A program made the translations under genes and the position numbers. DNA of 64,000 bases from Campanula takesimana. Lineage: Eukaryota > Streptophyta > Magnoliopsida > Asterales > Campanulaceae. The notes under the pieces were generated by a model. It searched no databases, was not told where the DNA came from, and saw nothing but the letters and a program-made list of their open reading frames with translations. Position 1 is the first letter of the stretch. Each line of letters begins with the position of its first letter. The stretch is from assembly GCA_026119855.1 (NCBI GenBank), contig JAOWBW010001049.1, forward strand, positions 744,001-808,000, written 5' to 3'. Below are positions 1 through 11,260 of this stretch, piece by piece.

Positions 1-1156
1 ATCTCATTGTTACAGGTGGTATGATCGTATCTTCTTTTCAAACAAGGTAACTTTTGCTTTCTCAATTTGGTTATGAATCATTCGTTAGATAAGATCATGA
101 ATGTCCCTTTTGATTATTTGGCAATAATCTTTAAATGAAGATTTACGAAAGTAGCTATTGTTTGTCAGTTTATTTTAAAGTGGTTATGTCAAGACAATCC
201 TTTGTGGAAACAAGTTCTTGGTGTTTGCTTTAACTTTTACGGATGGCTAAACTGATAAACAAGATTTCTATTAGGGGGCCTAATGTGTAGTTCAAGAACT
301 TGATTAGTTTGACTGGTTATAAGGGTTAGTTAATAAGTATGCTAATCGAAATGTTTTGATGATTCTGGTATCAGACATACTTACCAAGTCAAACACCGGA
401 ACCATTGGTCCAGTATAGACTAGAAGAACTAAGATATCTACGTGGAGATGGGTCATCGCGCATGCTGAAGGAGTGGGACAGAGTTTACGCCTATGCTTTC
501 TATGATGATTTGGCCATTCCAGAGAAGGGCTCTGAATTTGAAAGACCTGTGCTTGGGGGTTCCGAGGAATACCCATATCCACGTAGAGGAAGAACTAATC
601 GACCAAGAAATAAGAGAGGTAATACACTGATCAAAACATGAAAGGGAAAAAAAAAACAGTTTTTTTTTGTTTTGAGATTTATAATTTTGCTGTGTAATGC
701 AGATCCTGATGCAGAGAGTAGATTGGCACTACGAAAAAGTTTGAACATTTATGTTCCACGAGATGAGCAGTTCAGTCATATCAAGCTGACGGACTTCATT
801 GCGTATGCAGTAAAATCTATACCTCAGATGATGGTGCCGGAGATCAAATCTTTATTCGACAAAACTCCTGATGAATTTGATTCTTTTGAAGATGTGATGA
901 AAATGTATGAAGATGTGGGCCCGGGACATCGTTGGACTAGAAATAATCTCAGGGAATGCATCAAGTGGGAGATGCTCAGAGAACTTTTGCGTTCTGATGC
1001 AGGGAAGTTCCTTAAGTTCCCTACCCCAGATGTGATCAAGGGTATGTAAAGTGTAAACAAATACTCTTGCATTTCATCTTCTTGAATTAGTTTTCGAAAA
1101 CCCTTTATTTGCCTATTAATTCTTCCCCCACTATCGATAGCCTTTGTTATTTATCT

Positions 1157-1202
<46 letters not shown>

Positions 1203-3269
1203 CTGATTTCATGTATTTGGCACAGAGGACAAGTCTTCTTGGAAGACAGATGAAGAGTTTGGAAGAGAAATGCTTGCAGGAGTTAACCCTGTTCTTATCC
1301 GTCGACTACAAGTAAGATGCATCTTCCATAAGTCAGTATTTTCTTGATTATCTATTTTTTTTTCTATTTAAAGAACTTTTTTCTTATCATCCTGTCTTAA
1401 TTACCAGGAATTTCCACCAGCTAGCAAGCTAGACCCAAGGGTGTATGGTAATCAAACCAGCTCAATAACGAGGGAGCAAATAGAAAACAACATGAATGGA
1501 CTAACCGTAGATGAAGTAATTATTCTTGCTCGTATTTATTTCTATAATAGTTAAATAATTATCAAAAAGAAAAAAAGGAATAAGTAATTTATACGTGTTC
1601 AACTTTTGTGTGTATACAGGCAATAGAGAATAACAAGCTGTTCATATTAAACCATCATGATGCGTTGATGCCATTCTTGAGGAGGATTAACAGCACAAAA
1701 TCAAAGGTGTATGCGAGCAGGACAGTCCTCTTGCTCCAAGAAGATGTCACACTGAAGCCTCTCGCGATTGAGTTAAGCTTACCTCATCCACGAGGAGACG
1801 AGCACGGTGCTATCAGCAGTGTCTTTACTCCAGCCCAGAATGGCATTCAAGGTTCAATTTGGCAGTTGGCCAAAGCTTATGCAGTTGTCAATGATTCTGG
1901 CTATCATCAGCTCATTAGCCACTGGTATGTTCAAACACACACACACACACACAAGTAGTACTCCCTCTGTCCCAAAATGAATTTCTGAATTTGCTCTTGA
2001 TCAAGAGTTATTTTGGACATTCATTTTGGGACGGAGGCAGTATATTTTATGTTCCCATATCTGATCCAAAAAGAAAGTGGACTAAAATGTTATCAGACAA
2101 GCCCTTAATCTCAAGTCCTTTTTTGATTTGTGATGGCAGGTTAAATACCCATGCTGTAATAGAACCATTTGTGATTGCAAGCCATAGACAACTGAGTGTC
2201 GTCCATCCAATATATAAGCTTCTGCATCCTCACTTCCGTGATACCATGAAAATAAATGCATTGGCTCGACAGATCCTGTTAAATGCAGGCGGGGTTCTTG
2301 AAATGACAGTTTTTCCAGGAAAATTTTCAATGGAAATGTCGTCTTCCATCTATAAAGACTGGGTTTTTACTGATCAGGCACTCCCTACAGATCTGCTAAA
2401 GAGGTTTGCCACTGAAAAATATACTCGTAAATATATTCTTTCCATTTCTTATCCGTATCACAATATTATATTTTGATTATCTCTTTCTTGACTAATGCAG
2501 AGGAGTGGCAGTTCAAGATTTTACTGCACCCCATGGATTGAGATTGTTAATTGAAGACTACCCTTATGCAGTTGATGGGCTTGAGATTTGGTTCGCAATT
2601 GAAAGTTGGGTCCGTGAATATTGCTCTATATATTACTCCACTGATGCCACCGTCGAAAATGACAGTGAACTTAAGTCATGGTGGGATGAAATCCGGCTAG
2701 TGGGCCATGGCGACCTGCAATACGAGCCATGGTGGCCTATAATCAACGCAAAAGACTCACTTATCCAAGTATGCACCATTATCATATGGATCGCTTCAGC
2801 TCTCCACGCAGCAGTCAACTTTGGTCAATACCCTTATGCTGGCTACCTCCCTAACCGACCAACCATAAGCCGACAGCTCATGCCCGAGCCGGGCAGTCAA
2901 GAATATGGTCAACTTGAGTCAAACCCAGAAAAGGTGTTCCTGAATACGATCACGGGGCAGTTCCAGATGCTGCTTGGTGTTTCACTGATTGAAACTCTGT
3001 CGAGGCATTCGAGTGATGAGGTTTACCTTGGACAGAGAGAGGGGACGGAGTGGACATCGGACGGTGCAGCTAGACAGGTGTTTGCGAGATTTGGAGTACG
3101 CTTGATGGAGATTCAGACGAGGATATTGAATCGAAATAGCGATGAGAGATTGAAGAACAGAAATGGGCCTGTGAAGGTGCCTTATATGTTGCTGTATCCT
3201 AATACTTTGGATTACAGTAGAGATGGTGGACTTACTGGTAAGGGAATTCCCAACAGTGTGTCCATCTAA
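1..3269 (+). CDS. Linoleate 9S-lipoxygenase-like gene, 5' partial
   Basis: Non-heme iron lipoxygenase that adds O2 to linoleic/linolenic acid (oxylipin pathway). Eight exons are visible: 1-46, 375-618, 703-1041, 1226-1311, 1408-1515, 1620-1924, 2140-2403 and 2501-3269. All have GT/AG borders with compatible phases and give about 719 residues; the N-terminal PLAT/C2 part lies upstream of the window. Expected iron ligands are present: the two His of SHW-LNTH (split by the intron at 1924/2140), His and Asn of LHAAVNF, and the C-terminal Ile of the ending NSVSI. The Arg of PNRP, which corresponds to soybean Arg707, is kept. Thr-Val in the MTVFPGKF segment fits the 9-LOX class rather than the bulkier 13-LOX residues. 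No chloroplast peptide can be judged because the start is missing. It is tandem with a second copy at 5324-9597 with the same exon sizes except exon 4. Confidence 0.93.
1159..1199. repeat. (TA)n microsatellite in lipoxygenase intron
   Basis: An uninterrupted TA run of about 41 bases lies in the intron between the 1041 donor and the 1226 acceptor, ending 26 bases before the acceptor. Confidence 0.95.
1961..2040. mobile_element. Stowaway-type MITE, 80 bp
   Basis: The ends CTCCCTCTGTCCC and GGGACGGAGGCAG are inverted repeats flanked by TA at 1959-1960 and 2041-2042, the Tc1/mariner Stowaway signature. It sits in the intron between 1924 and 2140, right after an (AC)n tract (1935-1953). Confidence 0.85.
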
Positions 3270-4295
3270 TTCTTTCAGAGAAAAAAATGATCTTTTTTTT
3301 CGATTTTTTTCTTTTTTTTCTTTTACTTTCTTTTTCTTGGGATAGATTTTGAATCTTTACATATTCAATTGTAGCAGCTAAGCTGGAGTGTAGAGGAAAG
3401 TATACAAAATGTTAAAAGATTTTGAATCTTTACATATTCAATTGCACCCACCTTCTGAATTGCAACTGAGTATAAATGTGTGTTGAACAAGCATGCAAAT
3501 TATAGAAATTGAGTTGACAATCCTAAATTCTCTCAAAATATTTGAATCTAAAATGGGGGAACATTTAGATTAAAATTAAGTTGTAAAAAATGTTACTCCC
3601 TCCGTCCCAAAAAAAAAAAATCCTTTTTTTAGCAAAAAATGTCCCAACATGATGATCTTTTCTTGGTGAATTTGCATAAAAACTTCTTTATAATTATAAT
3701 GTTTTAGTTTTACTCTTAAATCAAATTTTAGCTTTCAAAACGACATCTCGAAGTAAAGTGAGTAACTATGGTTTTAACTTGAGTGAATTCTTACACATTT
3801 ACCACTTAAATTTAATTAATAAACGAAAATGAAAAAAGTTTAAGTAGTATTCTCCCATTCCTGAAAGGGATTGCATGTGTACAAAATCTTGTAAAAATCA
3901 GTTTTTCCTAAATATTAGGAAAATTTGGTTTTTATACTTTTGAAAACCCTTTATTTGCAAGCTAAAAATACCGGTTCTAATAATATAAAAACTTTGTTCA
4001 AAAAAAAAATAATAATATAAAAACTATTGTTTTTATTTTGTTATGGAAAGTCTAATTTTTCGTATACTCGAGTATAAGGCATTAATAAATGGATTAATTG
4101 CAGCATATGCAAAGCATAATATGGCTTAATTGATTACCAATTATGTACCAAAAAGGAAGTAATGATAAAAAGTTATATTTTCATTTACCCGTTACGTTAA
4201 AAATAAAATTATCCTTTTTGAGACATTGATGGGCTATTATCTCAAAAATTCTCTTAATAGATTTTTTTGTTTTTTGGGATTTTTTAAGAAAAGGA
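3270..4295. other. AT-rich spacer after the first lipoxygenase
   Basis: No gene is visible. It holds a T-rich 3' UTR, a direct repeat of about 28 bp (3344-3371 and 3417-3444) just downstream of the stop codon, and a lone Stowaway terminus (TA then CTCCCTCCGTCCC at 3596-3608) whose partner end I cannot find. The remainder is AT-rich. Confidence 0.6.
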
Positions 4296-4729
4296 AAAGT
4301 TCCCTTTATAGTTTTTTTTTTTTTTTTTTTTTTTTTTTGAGCAAACGAGAAAGCAATTTCATTCACAAGTTAAAAAGAGATAGCACACCACATAGACGGG
4401 AGGCTCACCCCAAAAAACAATAGCAGTTGCATTGCTTAACTTACAACAACAATATTTTCGATCCAAATCTTGAGACAATCAAATTCCACTCCAAGTAAAA
4501 CTTGGACACTGCCTTAATCCGGCATTTAAGAAATCTTCTCTCTGGTAATATTTTGCGCTTAGCCCTTGATATACAGAATTCGGGTTTGACGACGAACCGT
4601 CCACCAAATATCTCAAAATCTATGAACCATCGTTGTGCAGTAAGACCAACGGCATCCACTTCATTGTGCGAAAATGCAATCGTCATCATTTCAAGACGAA
4701 AAAAAACAAACAGAAAACAAAGAAACACA

Positions 4730-4805
4730 GGCTCTCACAGAGGAGAGAAAACAACGGCTCTCACTATGGAGAGAAAACAACAGCTCTCACAGAAGAGAGA
4801 AATTT
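4730..4805. repeat. Three tandem CTCTC...GAGAG mini-hairpin units
   Basis: Three consecutive units of about 30 bp each carry GGCTCTCAC or AGCTCTCAC followed by GGAGAGAAA or AGAGAGAAA and AACAAC. Every unit can fold CTCTC against GAGAG. Confidence 0.8.
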
Positions 4806-4840
4806 ATTATACATCAAAAGAGAAAAACTGGAAAAATAAA

Positions 4841-4894
4841 TCAACAACACAATTTTTGTAATCTCAACTGAGATTACAAAAATTGTGTTGTTGA
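4841..4894. repeat. Perfect 26-bp inverted repeat, 2-nt loop
   Basis: The arms 4841-4866 and 4869-4894 are exact reverse complements separated only by AC. The element lies inside the retroposon. Part of the arm (AATTGTGTTGTTGAA) recurs at about 4936-4950. Confidence 0.95.
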
Positions 4895-5151
4895 ATGCGT
4901 ACAACAGGAATGCGCACCAAAGAAATTAAGAAAAAATTGTGTTGTTGAAGAATTGAGAAATAGAAGAAGACAAACAATTTTCCAAGGAAGAAGATGAAAG
5001 AGAATGGTTAAGTTGAGAGAGAGAAGTTGCAGAGAAGTTATTTGTTCAGAAAAATTATAGATAAAGTTCCCTTTATAGTTGAAAAAACCCAAAATAACAA
5101 AAACGTTATTTTAAAGTAACACTAATGATATGATATACTCCTTACTTTCTT

Positions 5152-5159
5152 ATATAAAA
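5152..5159 (+). promoter_or_regulatory. Probable TATA box of the second lipoxygenase
   Basis: TATATAAA lies 165 bp upstream of the ATG at 5324 and 72 bp downstream of the retroposon target duplication. This is a sequence match only. Confidence 0.5.
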
Positions 5160-5323
5160 AAAAAAATAGTTTCACCTAATAAAGTCAAGTCACAAAGAAT
5201 CTTAAAAATCAAAGTCCCAAAACGGCAACTTTGCCTACATAAACCAGTGACATTTTTGTTTATTTCAGGCTCATTATCCATAAATTCTTCAAAGTGCAAA
5301 CATTTCCTGGGAAAGCTTCTACA

Positions 5324-8300
5324 ATGGAGGCTCTGCAAAAGACACTGGAAACCATTTGTGGGAAGGAAACAGAGGGTGATCAGAATAAGATGAAGAAGAT
5401 AAAAGGCATCGTAATATTAATGAAGAAGAACGCTCACGATGGGAACGACTTTGTCGCCTCCTTTCTTGATCAGCTTCATGAAGTTGCAGGGAAGGGTGTC
5501 TCTATACAACTCATCAGTTCTTCCCATATCGAACCATGTCAGTCCCCCTCTCACAAAACTACACAAAAATTCACACACAGTTAAATTTTGAAAAATGTAT
5601 TAGTAGTCACTAATCATGCAAATGATACAGATAAACAACTACTCCCTCCGTCCCAAAATGAAAGTCCATTTCTGTTCTTTAAGAACACCATCCGTCCCAA
5701 AATGAAAGTCCATTTCCATTCTTAAGGAACAGAAATTAACTTTCATTTTGGGACGGAGGGAGTATAAGTTGATAGAAATATCTTACTGATTTTGACAGTT
5801 CAATTTCTTTGGCATGTATATTTAGCAAATGGTTCAAGGGGGAGACTTGGTAAAGCAGCAATGGTGGAGAACTGGGCAGCCAAGATCTCTGCAAATACAG
5901 AAGGGGATATTTCGTTGGACGTATTACTCGAGTGGGATGGATCCATGGGTTTCCCGGGCGCTTTCATCATAAAAAACCATCACCACAGTCACTTTTACCT
6001 CAAAACTCTTACTTTAGAAGATGTTCCAGATCATGGCAAGGTCCATTTTGTCTGCAATTCTTGGATCTATCCAGCTCGTTATTACAAATATGATCGCGTA
6101 TTCTTTTCAAACAAGGTAATACTTCATTTTCATCTGCAATAGATTTAAAAACATTTTTTGTCTGAAATAAATCACTAATAAAAAATTTACATGATAATGC
6201 TGTCAGACATATTTACCTAGTCAGACACCCGAAACATTGCGCGAATACAGAGAAGAAGAATTAAAAACTCTTCGTGGTGATGGGTTTTCGGGTATTCCCA
6301 AGGAATGGGACAGAGTTTATGACTATGATTACTACAATGATTTGGGGAGTCCAGAAAAGGGTCCTGAATATGCACGCCCCGTGCTTGGAGGATCTGCAGA
6401 GTACCCTTATCCACGAAGGTGCAGAACTGGTCGGCCCAAAAACAGAAAAGGTAAGATACTATAGCTAGATTATACGTAATACTGATCCCTCATTCCCATT
6501 CAATTCATTTACAGATTGGAAGTGCAAAATATTTCCCTATGGCCTATGATTTATGACATTTAATTACTAAACACCAATAATTCTCAGATGCTTTTCTTCT
6601 TAGTACTTCAGCAACTACAAGACTTTTTATGTTATCATATCTACAGATCCTAATACGGAGAGCAGATTGTCACTTCCAAGTGTGGACATTTATATCCCAC
6701 GAGATGAGCGAATCACTGATATCAAGATTTCAGACTTCCTTAAGGCATCTGTAAAATCCCTAGCGCAGGTATTATTGCCAGAGATCAAAGATTTATTTAA
6801 TAGAACTCCTAAAAAATCCATCACTTCATTCGAAGATGTGATAAAAGCGTGTGAAGATGAGCTCCTAGGAGATGGCAACGCAGGTATATACAACAAAATG
6901 TCATGCTTCTCATTTATTGTTCATTTCCTTTATAACCCCTCCAACCCCCACAACCCCCACCCCCGCCAAAAAAAAAAAAAAAAAAAAAAAAAAAACTTGA
7001 CATAGTCACTGCGAAACATTTCCAATATCAAATTAGAGATTTTAATGTGGTTGGTGTAGCGAACAAATCTGCATGGAGAACAGATGAAGAGTTTGCACGG
7101 GAAATGCTTAGTGAAGACAACCCTAACGTTATCAGTCGACTCAGGGTACTGACATTAAACCTTTCTACTCTTCAAACAACTAGGTCAATAAGTATACAGA
7201 AATATTTCTTTCTCTTCCAAGTTATTTCCTCATTTTATTTATTTATTTTATGTTTTATTCACACCAGGAGTTTCCACCAGCAAGCAAGCTAGATTCAGAA
7301 GTATATGGTAATCAAACAAGCTCAATGACAAGGGAGCAACTCGAGAAAAATATGAACGGACTAACCATAGATGAAGTACTGTCCTTGTTCTTATATCATT
7401 GCTATATTGCTACACACTTTACCAACAAATAAAAAAGCAGAACCAAGTTTGTGCATAGGTTAAGTTTCATTTTCAACCAGTGTACTTCGGCCCGACTTCC
7501 ATTTTAACCATTATACTTAAATTTTTACATGAAAAACACTATACCCTGGGAAATGTTTGTCTCAGCCCCAATAAGTAAACCCCGTTAGATTATAATGGAT
7601 GAAAAACTTTGATAATTCACACTCCCACCTCTCCATGTATAAGTTTAGGGGGTGGAATTGTGAGTAATTAAGAATTTCCATCCATCATAATCTAACGAGG
7701 TTAACATTTTGGGGCTTGGGTGAACATTTCCAAGAGGAAGTCCGTCAAAACTACAGTGGTTGAAAATGAAACTAAATCTTTGTGCGTATATATGTACAGG
7801 CAATTGAGAAAAACAAGCTGTTCATCTTAGACTATCACGACAAGTTGATGCCATACCTGAGAAGAATTAACGCCACAGCCTCAAAGATTTATGCGAGCAG
7901 GACAGTCTTCTTTCTCCAAGAAGACGGGACCCTTAAGCCTCTCGCTATCGAATTAAGCTTACCACATCCTCTAGGAAACACCCATGGTGCAACCAGCCAC
8001 GTCTTTACTCCTGCAGAAGAAGGCATCGGGAGTTCAATTTGGCAGTTGGCCAAAGCTTATGTTGTTGTCACTGATTCTGGCTACCATGAACTCATTAGTC
8101 ACTGGTACGCAATTATATACATTTACAGATTTTATCTGATAAACCAATATTCATACTCCCTCCATCCCAAAATAATCTTCACATTTGATTATTCAAACTT
8201 TTTAAGGATATGAACACTTGCTTCACTAGCCATGTTGTGTTTATGCACATTTAAGCCCAAATTGTAGAAATAGAAAGAAATCTTTGGGACAATGAGAAAT

Positions 8301-8337
8301 GACAAATGAGAAGATCATTTTGGAACAAAGGAAGTAT

Positions 8338-8371
<34 letters not shown>

Positions 8372-9597
8372 TTATATAGAAGAAGCAGTGAAAACTTCCC
8401 TGAAGCACACCTCCTGTTCTTAATTTGTGTGATGGCAGGTTAAGTACCCATGCGGCAATAGAACCGTTTGTGATTGCAACGAATAGACAATTGAGTGTTG
8501 TCCATCCAATTTACAAGCTTCTGTATCCTCACTTCCACGACACCATGAATATCAATGCGTTGGCTAGACAACTCTTTCTAAATGCAAATGGCGTGTATGA
8601 GACGACAATTTTTCCAGCTAAGTATACCATGGAATTCACTTCATTTGTCTACAAGAACTGGGTTTTCACGGATCAGGGACTTCCTGCAGATCTCCTAAAG
8701 AGGTGGGACATGTTTGTTTGGGTTGAATGATGTGCGTGCTGTGTTTGGACCATTCAGAGGCTTCATTCATCCCAATATTTTTACATTTTGTCACTATAAT
8801 GTTTGCAAATTCATCTTATTATTTTCTTGGTTATGGGAAAATGCAGGGGAGTGGTAACTGAGGATTCAAGCGAGCCTCGGGGAATAAGACTTTTAATAGA
8901 AGACTACCCTTATGCAGTTGACGGGCTTGAAATTTGGTTTGCAATAGAAACTTGGGTTAGCGAGTACTGTTCTATCTATTACCTTACTGATGAGATGATC
9001 AAAGATGACACGGAGCTTCAATCGTGGTGGCACGAGCTGCAATCGGAAGGTCACGGTGACAAGAAAAACGAGCCATGGTGGCCTAAAATGCAGACAAAAG
9101 GAGAACTCATTCACGTGTGCACCATTGTTATATGGGTGGCATCGGCTGTTCACGCAACGGTCAGTTTTGGTCAATACCCTTATGACAGCACCCTCCCGAA
9201 CCGCCCTACTGCAAGCCACCGGTTCATGCCTGAGCCGGGGTCCGCAGAGTATGAAGAGGTGGAATATGCTGAGCCTGAAAAGACAGTCAGGGGCCAAGTA
9301 CAAAAACTGATTGGTACGTTGCTTGTACAAACAGTGTCGCGACATTCAACGGACGAGATTTACCTTGGTCAGAGGGATAGTCCTGATTGGACTTGTGATG
9401 GTGCAGCTATAGAGGCGTTTGAGAGATTTGGGGAAAACTTGATCGGGATTGAGAAAAGAATAGTGAAGAGGAACAAAGATGAGAGACTGAAGAACAGACG
9501 TGGACCTGGCATTTCATCGAACACCTTAGATGATGAGAGTACGGAAGGGGGGATTACATTTACAGGCAAGGGGATTCCCAACAGTATATCCATCTGA
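5324..9597 (+). CDS. Linoleate 9S-lipoxygenase-like gene with altered iron ligand
   Basis: Complete tandem paralogue of the upstream lipoxygenase. Nine exons: 5324-5537, 5826-6115, 6207-6450, 6647-6883, 7060-7145, 7268-7375, 7800-8104, 8439-8702 and 8847-9597. All have GT/AG borders, phases agree, and they give 832 residues. The ATG at 5324 opens MEALQKTLETIC, followed by the PLAT/C2 region (exons 1-2) and the catalytic domain. His ligands in SHW-LSTH and VHATVSF, Arg of PNRP, and terminal Ile of NSISI are present; Thr-Ile in ETTIFP suggests the 9-LOX class. Two oddities: the ligand normally Asn is Ser (AGT, 9163-9165), and exon 4 is 102 nt shorter than in the neighbour (237 against 339), removing 34 residues in frame. 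It could be active with changed properties, or be decaying with its frame still intact. Confidence 0.9.
5642..5762. mobile_element. Stowaway-type MITE, 121 bp
   Basis: CTCCCTCCGTCCC at the left and GGGACGGAGGGAG at the right, flanked by TA (5640-5641, 5763-5764). It sits in intron 1 of the second lipoxygenase. The left terminal 25 bp or so is repeated internally at 5690-5717. Confidence 0.9.
6968..6996. repeat. A29 homopolymer in lipoxygenase intron 4
   Basis: A run of 29 A follows a C-rich stretch, in the intron that replaces the shortened end of exon 4. Confidence 0.9.
7458..7778. mobile_element. Mutator-type MITE in lipoxygenase intron 6
   Basis: Termini GGTTAAGTTTCATTTTCAAC and GTTGAAAATGAAACTAAATC are inverted repeats. 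The flanks TTTGTGCATA (7448-7457) and TTTGTGCGTA (7779-7788) match at 9 of 10 bases, as expected for a Mutator-like insertion. The sister gene has an intron ending in a similar TTTTGTGTGTATACAG without this insert. Confidence 0.75.
8156..8334. mobile_element. Stowaway-type MITE, 179 bp
   Basis: CTCCCTCCATCCC at the left, a degraded inverted end (GGAACAAAGGAAG) at the right, and TA flanks. It lies in intron 7 and belongs to the same subfamily as the copies at 47224-47424 and 47783-47964 (shared ATTCAAACTTTTTAA interior). Confidence 0.8.
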
Positions 9598-9615
9598 TAC
9601 TTGTTCAAGTATGTT

Positions 9616-9683
9616 TTGCTTACTTTCAACTATTTTTGTTGGGATCATGTTCCTCCCCAACAAAAATAGTTGAAAGTAAGCAA
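9616..9683. repeat. Perfect 28-bp hairpin just after the lipoxygenase stop
   Basis: Arms 9616-9643 and 9656-9683 are exact reverse complements with a 12-nt loop. The first arm begins 19 nt after the stop codon, so the hairpin is probably in the 3' UTR. Confidence 0.95.
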
Positions 9684-9751
9684 CAATACTTTCTCCACCC
9701 CAAAAATAAACCAGCCATGCCGTGCTGGAGTGTGTTTTCATAGAATAATAA

Positions 9752-9893
9752 TTCCTCCGCCTCAAAATTATAGTCTCATTTCCGCGTTTTGTTTGTCATA
9801 GAATAATGAAAGCTTCAATAAAAACTAAATATAATGTAATTTTAAAATGTTTAAAAAATCAAATCAGACTATCAATTTGAGACGGAAGGAAGG
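9752..9893. mobile_element. Degenerate Stowaway-like MITE
   Basis: TCCTCCGCCTCAAAATTATA at the left and a diverged inverted copy at the right (TATCAATTTGAGACGGAAGG), about 142 bp. Confidence 0.55.
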
Positions 9894-10045
9894 ATAACCT
9901 TTTGTACCAAGAATATGTTCTCCCTAGCCATTCTTTTTTTATTGGAACAAACAAAACAAAAAAGGCATGTGTCTTTTGGTGGGAAGGGAGTACTAATTTA
10001 CAGGAGATCTGTTATAAAAATAATTTCTCTTACCTCAGCATAAAT

Positions 10046-10562
10046 ACTCTCTTCGTCTCAGCATAAGTTTTCAAATTTTCATTTGCACGGAGATTAAGAA
10101 ATTGTGAAAGTGATGTAATTATTGTGTGTATGAAAAATGAGGTATGACTGAGAAGGTGAGGGGTAGAGAATAGTAAAGTTGATTGGCGTTGTGAATATAA
10201 AAGTAAAGTAAGTGAGAGAATGAGTAAGAGAAATAGTAGTAAAAATTCATTGTCATATTAGAAAAAGGACATTTACTCTTGAGTCTCTTACAGACTAAAA
10301 AAAGAAAAGTGGACACTTGCTCTGGACGCTCTCGACGGAGGGACCCGGAACCGCTGCACCCCTCCACCCAATGGCTCAGATCGAAGCCACATATGCGAGC
10401 TCATCATCTGTGCGGCTAAGATGATTTCAATTTTTTGTGGGTCCCACCGACCTCGGCTACATCTCAACCGTTGGGTGGAGCTAAAATGAGGTGACTCCAA
10501 TCGGAGCCATTAGGTTGAGCTAACTAGTGGGTGCAGCGGTTCGAATTCCTGGACGGAGGGAG
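10046..10562. mobile_element. Long Stowaway-like element, about 517 bp
   Basis: It is bounded by TA-CTCTCTTCGTCTC at the left and GGACGGAGGGAG-TA at the right. The interior contains AGTAAAGTAAGTGAGAGAATG, which is the reverse-complement style of the neighbouring element at 10955-11260. No coding sequence is visible; the right half is GC-richer. Confidence 0.5.
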
Positions 10563-10954
10563 TAACTTTGTTGCAACTTGCAAGAACAAATACAACTGCC
10601 ACAGCAGTTCTGCATATATGGCATTTTTTCTTAATTTCAAAATTCAAATACAGAGAAAAACTTAATGCACATCGGAATTATAGATTTATTGGAAGCTGAA
10701 ACCCTAGATGTTATTGTCTCTAGATTAGAAGACAAACAATAGAGTAATAAGAAAGCCGGAAAGTTCTTTCCTACTCTAGTTTTTTCTTGCTAATCATGAA
10801 AATAAACCGCTAAAATTTGCAATTATGCCCAAACAGTACTAAATTCACAGTTTGGGTAAGTAAATTAGGGCAGAAGACTTGCCTTTTTTGCAGCAGAAGA
10901 AGCAAAATTATCATTCTTGCACAAGAATGTGCTTTGGCATAAACTGTTGGGCCA

Positions 10955-11260
10955 ATCCCTCCGTCCCACACACAATATGTTTAATTTAAAAAAATATATA
11001 CCTCATAACTACGTGCACAAATTAAATTGCCATTTTGATTGTCTCATTGATAAGTTACACTTTTCTAAAATAGCAAAGAATCTTTACTATTAATCTCACT
11101 CATTCTCTCTCCTACTTTACTTTTACACTCACAACACCAATCAACCTACTATTCTTTACCGTACTTCACTTTTCACACTCACAACAACTACCCACTACTA
11201 TTCATCTCTTAATTCCCGTGCAAAACCCATTTTGTGCACATAGTTATGGAACGGAGGGAG
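10955..11260. mobile_element. Stowaway-like MITE, about 306 bp
   Basis: ATCCCTCCGTCCCAC at the left and GGAACGGAGGGAG at the right, flanked by A/T. The interior has repeated CACTCACAACACC-type blocks. Confidence 0.65.

Larger units (their letters stand above)
4314..5062 (-). mobile_element. Poly(A) retroposon (LINE-like insertion), antisense
   Basis: A 749-bp insertion flanked by an exact 18-bp duplication (4296-4313 and 5063-5080, AAAGTTCCCTTTATAGTT). The left end is a T-run, meaning a poly(A) tail on the minus strand. Next to it is the minus-strand phrase TGAATGAAATTGCTTTCTCG, a typical plant LINE 3' tail. Read on the minus strand it has a CT-rich 5' leader, hairpins, a short open frame (about 4441-4690) with no recognised domain, and the LINE-like 3' end. 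No reverse transcriptase is present, so it is either an internally deleted LINE or a transcript mobilised by LINE machinery. Confidence 0.8.
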
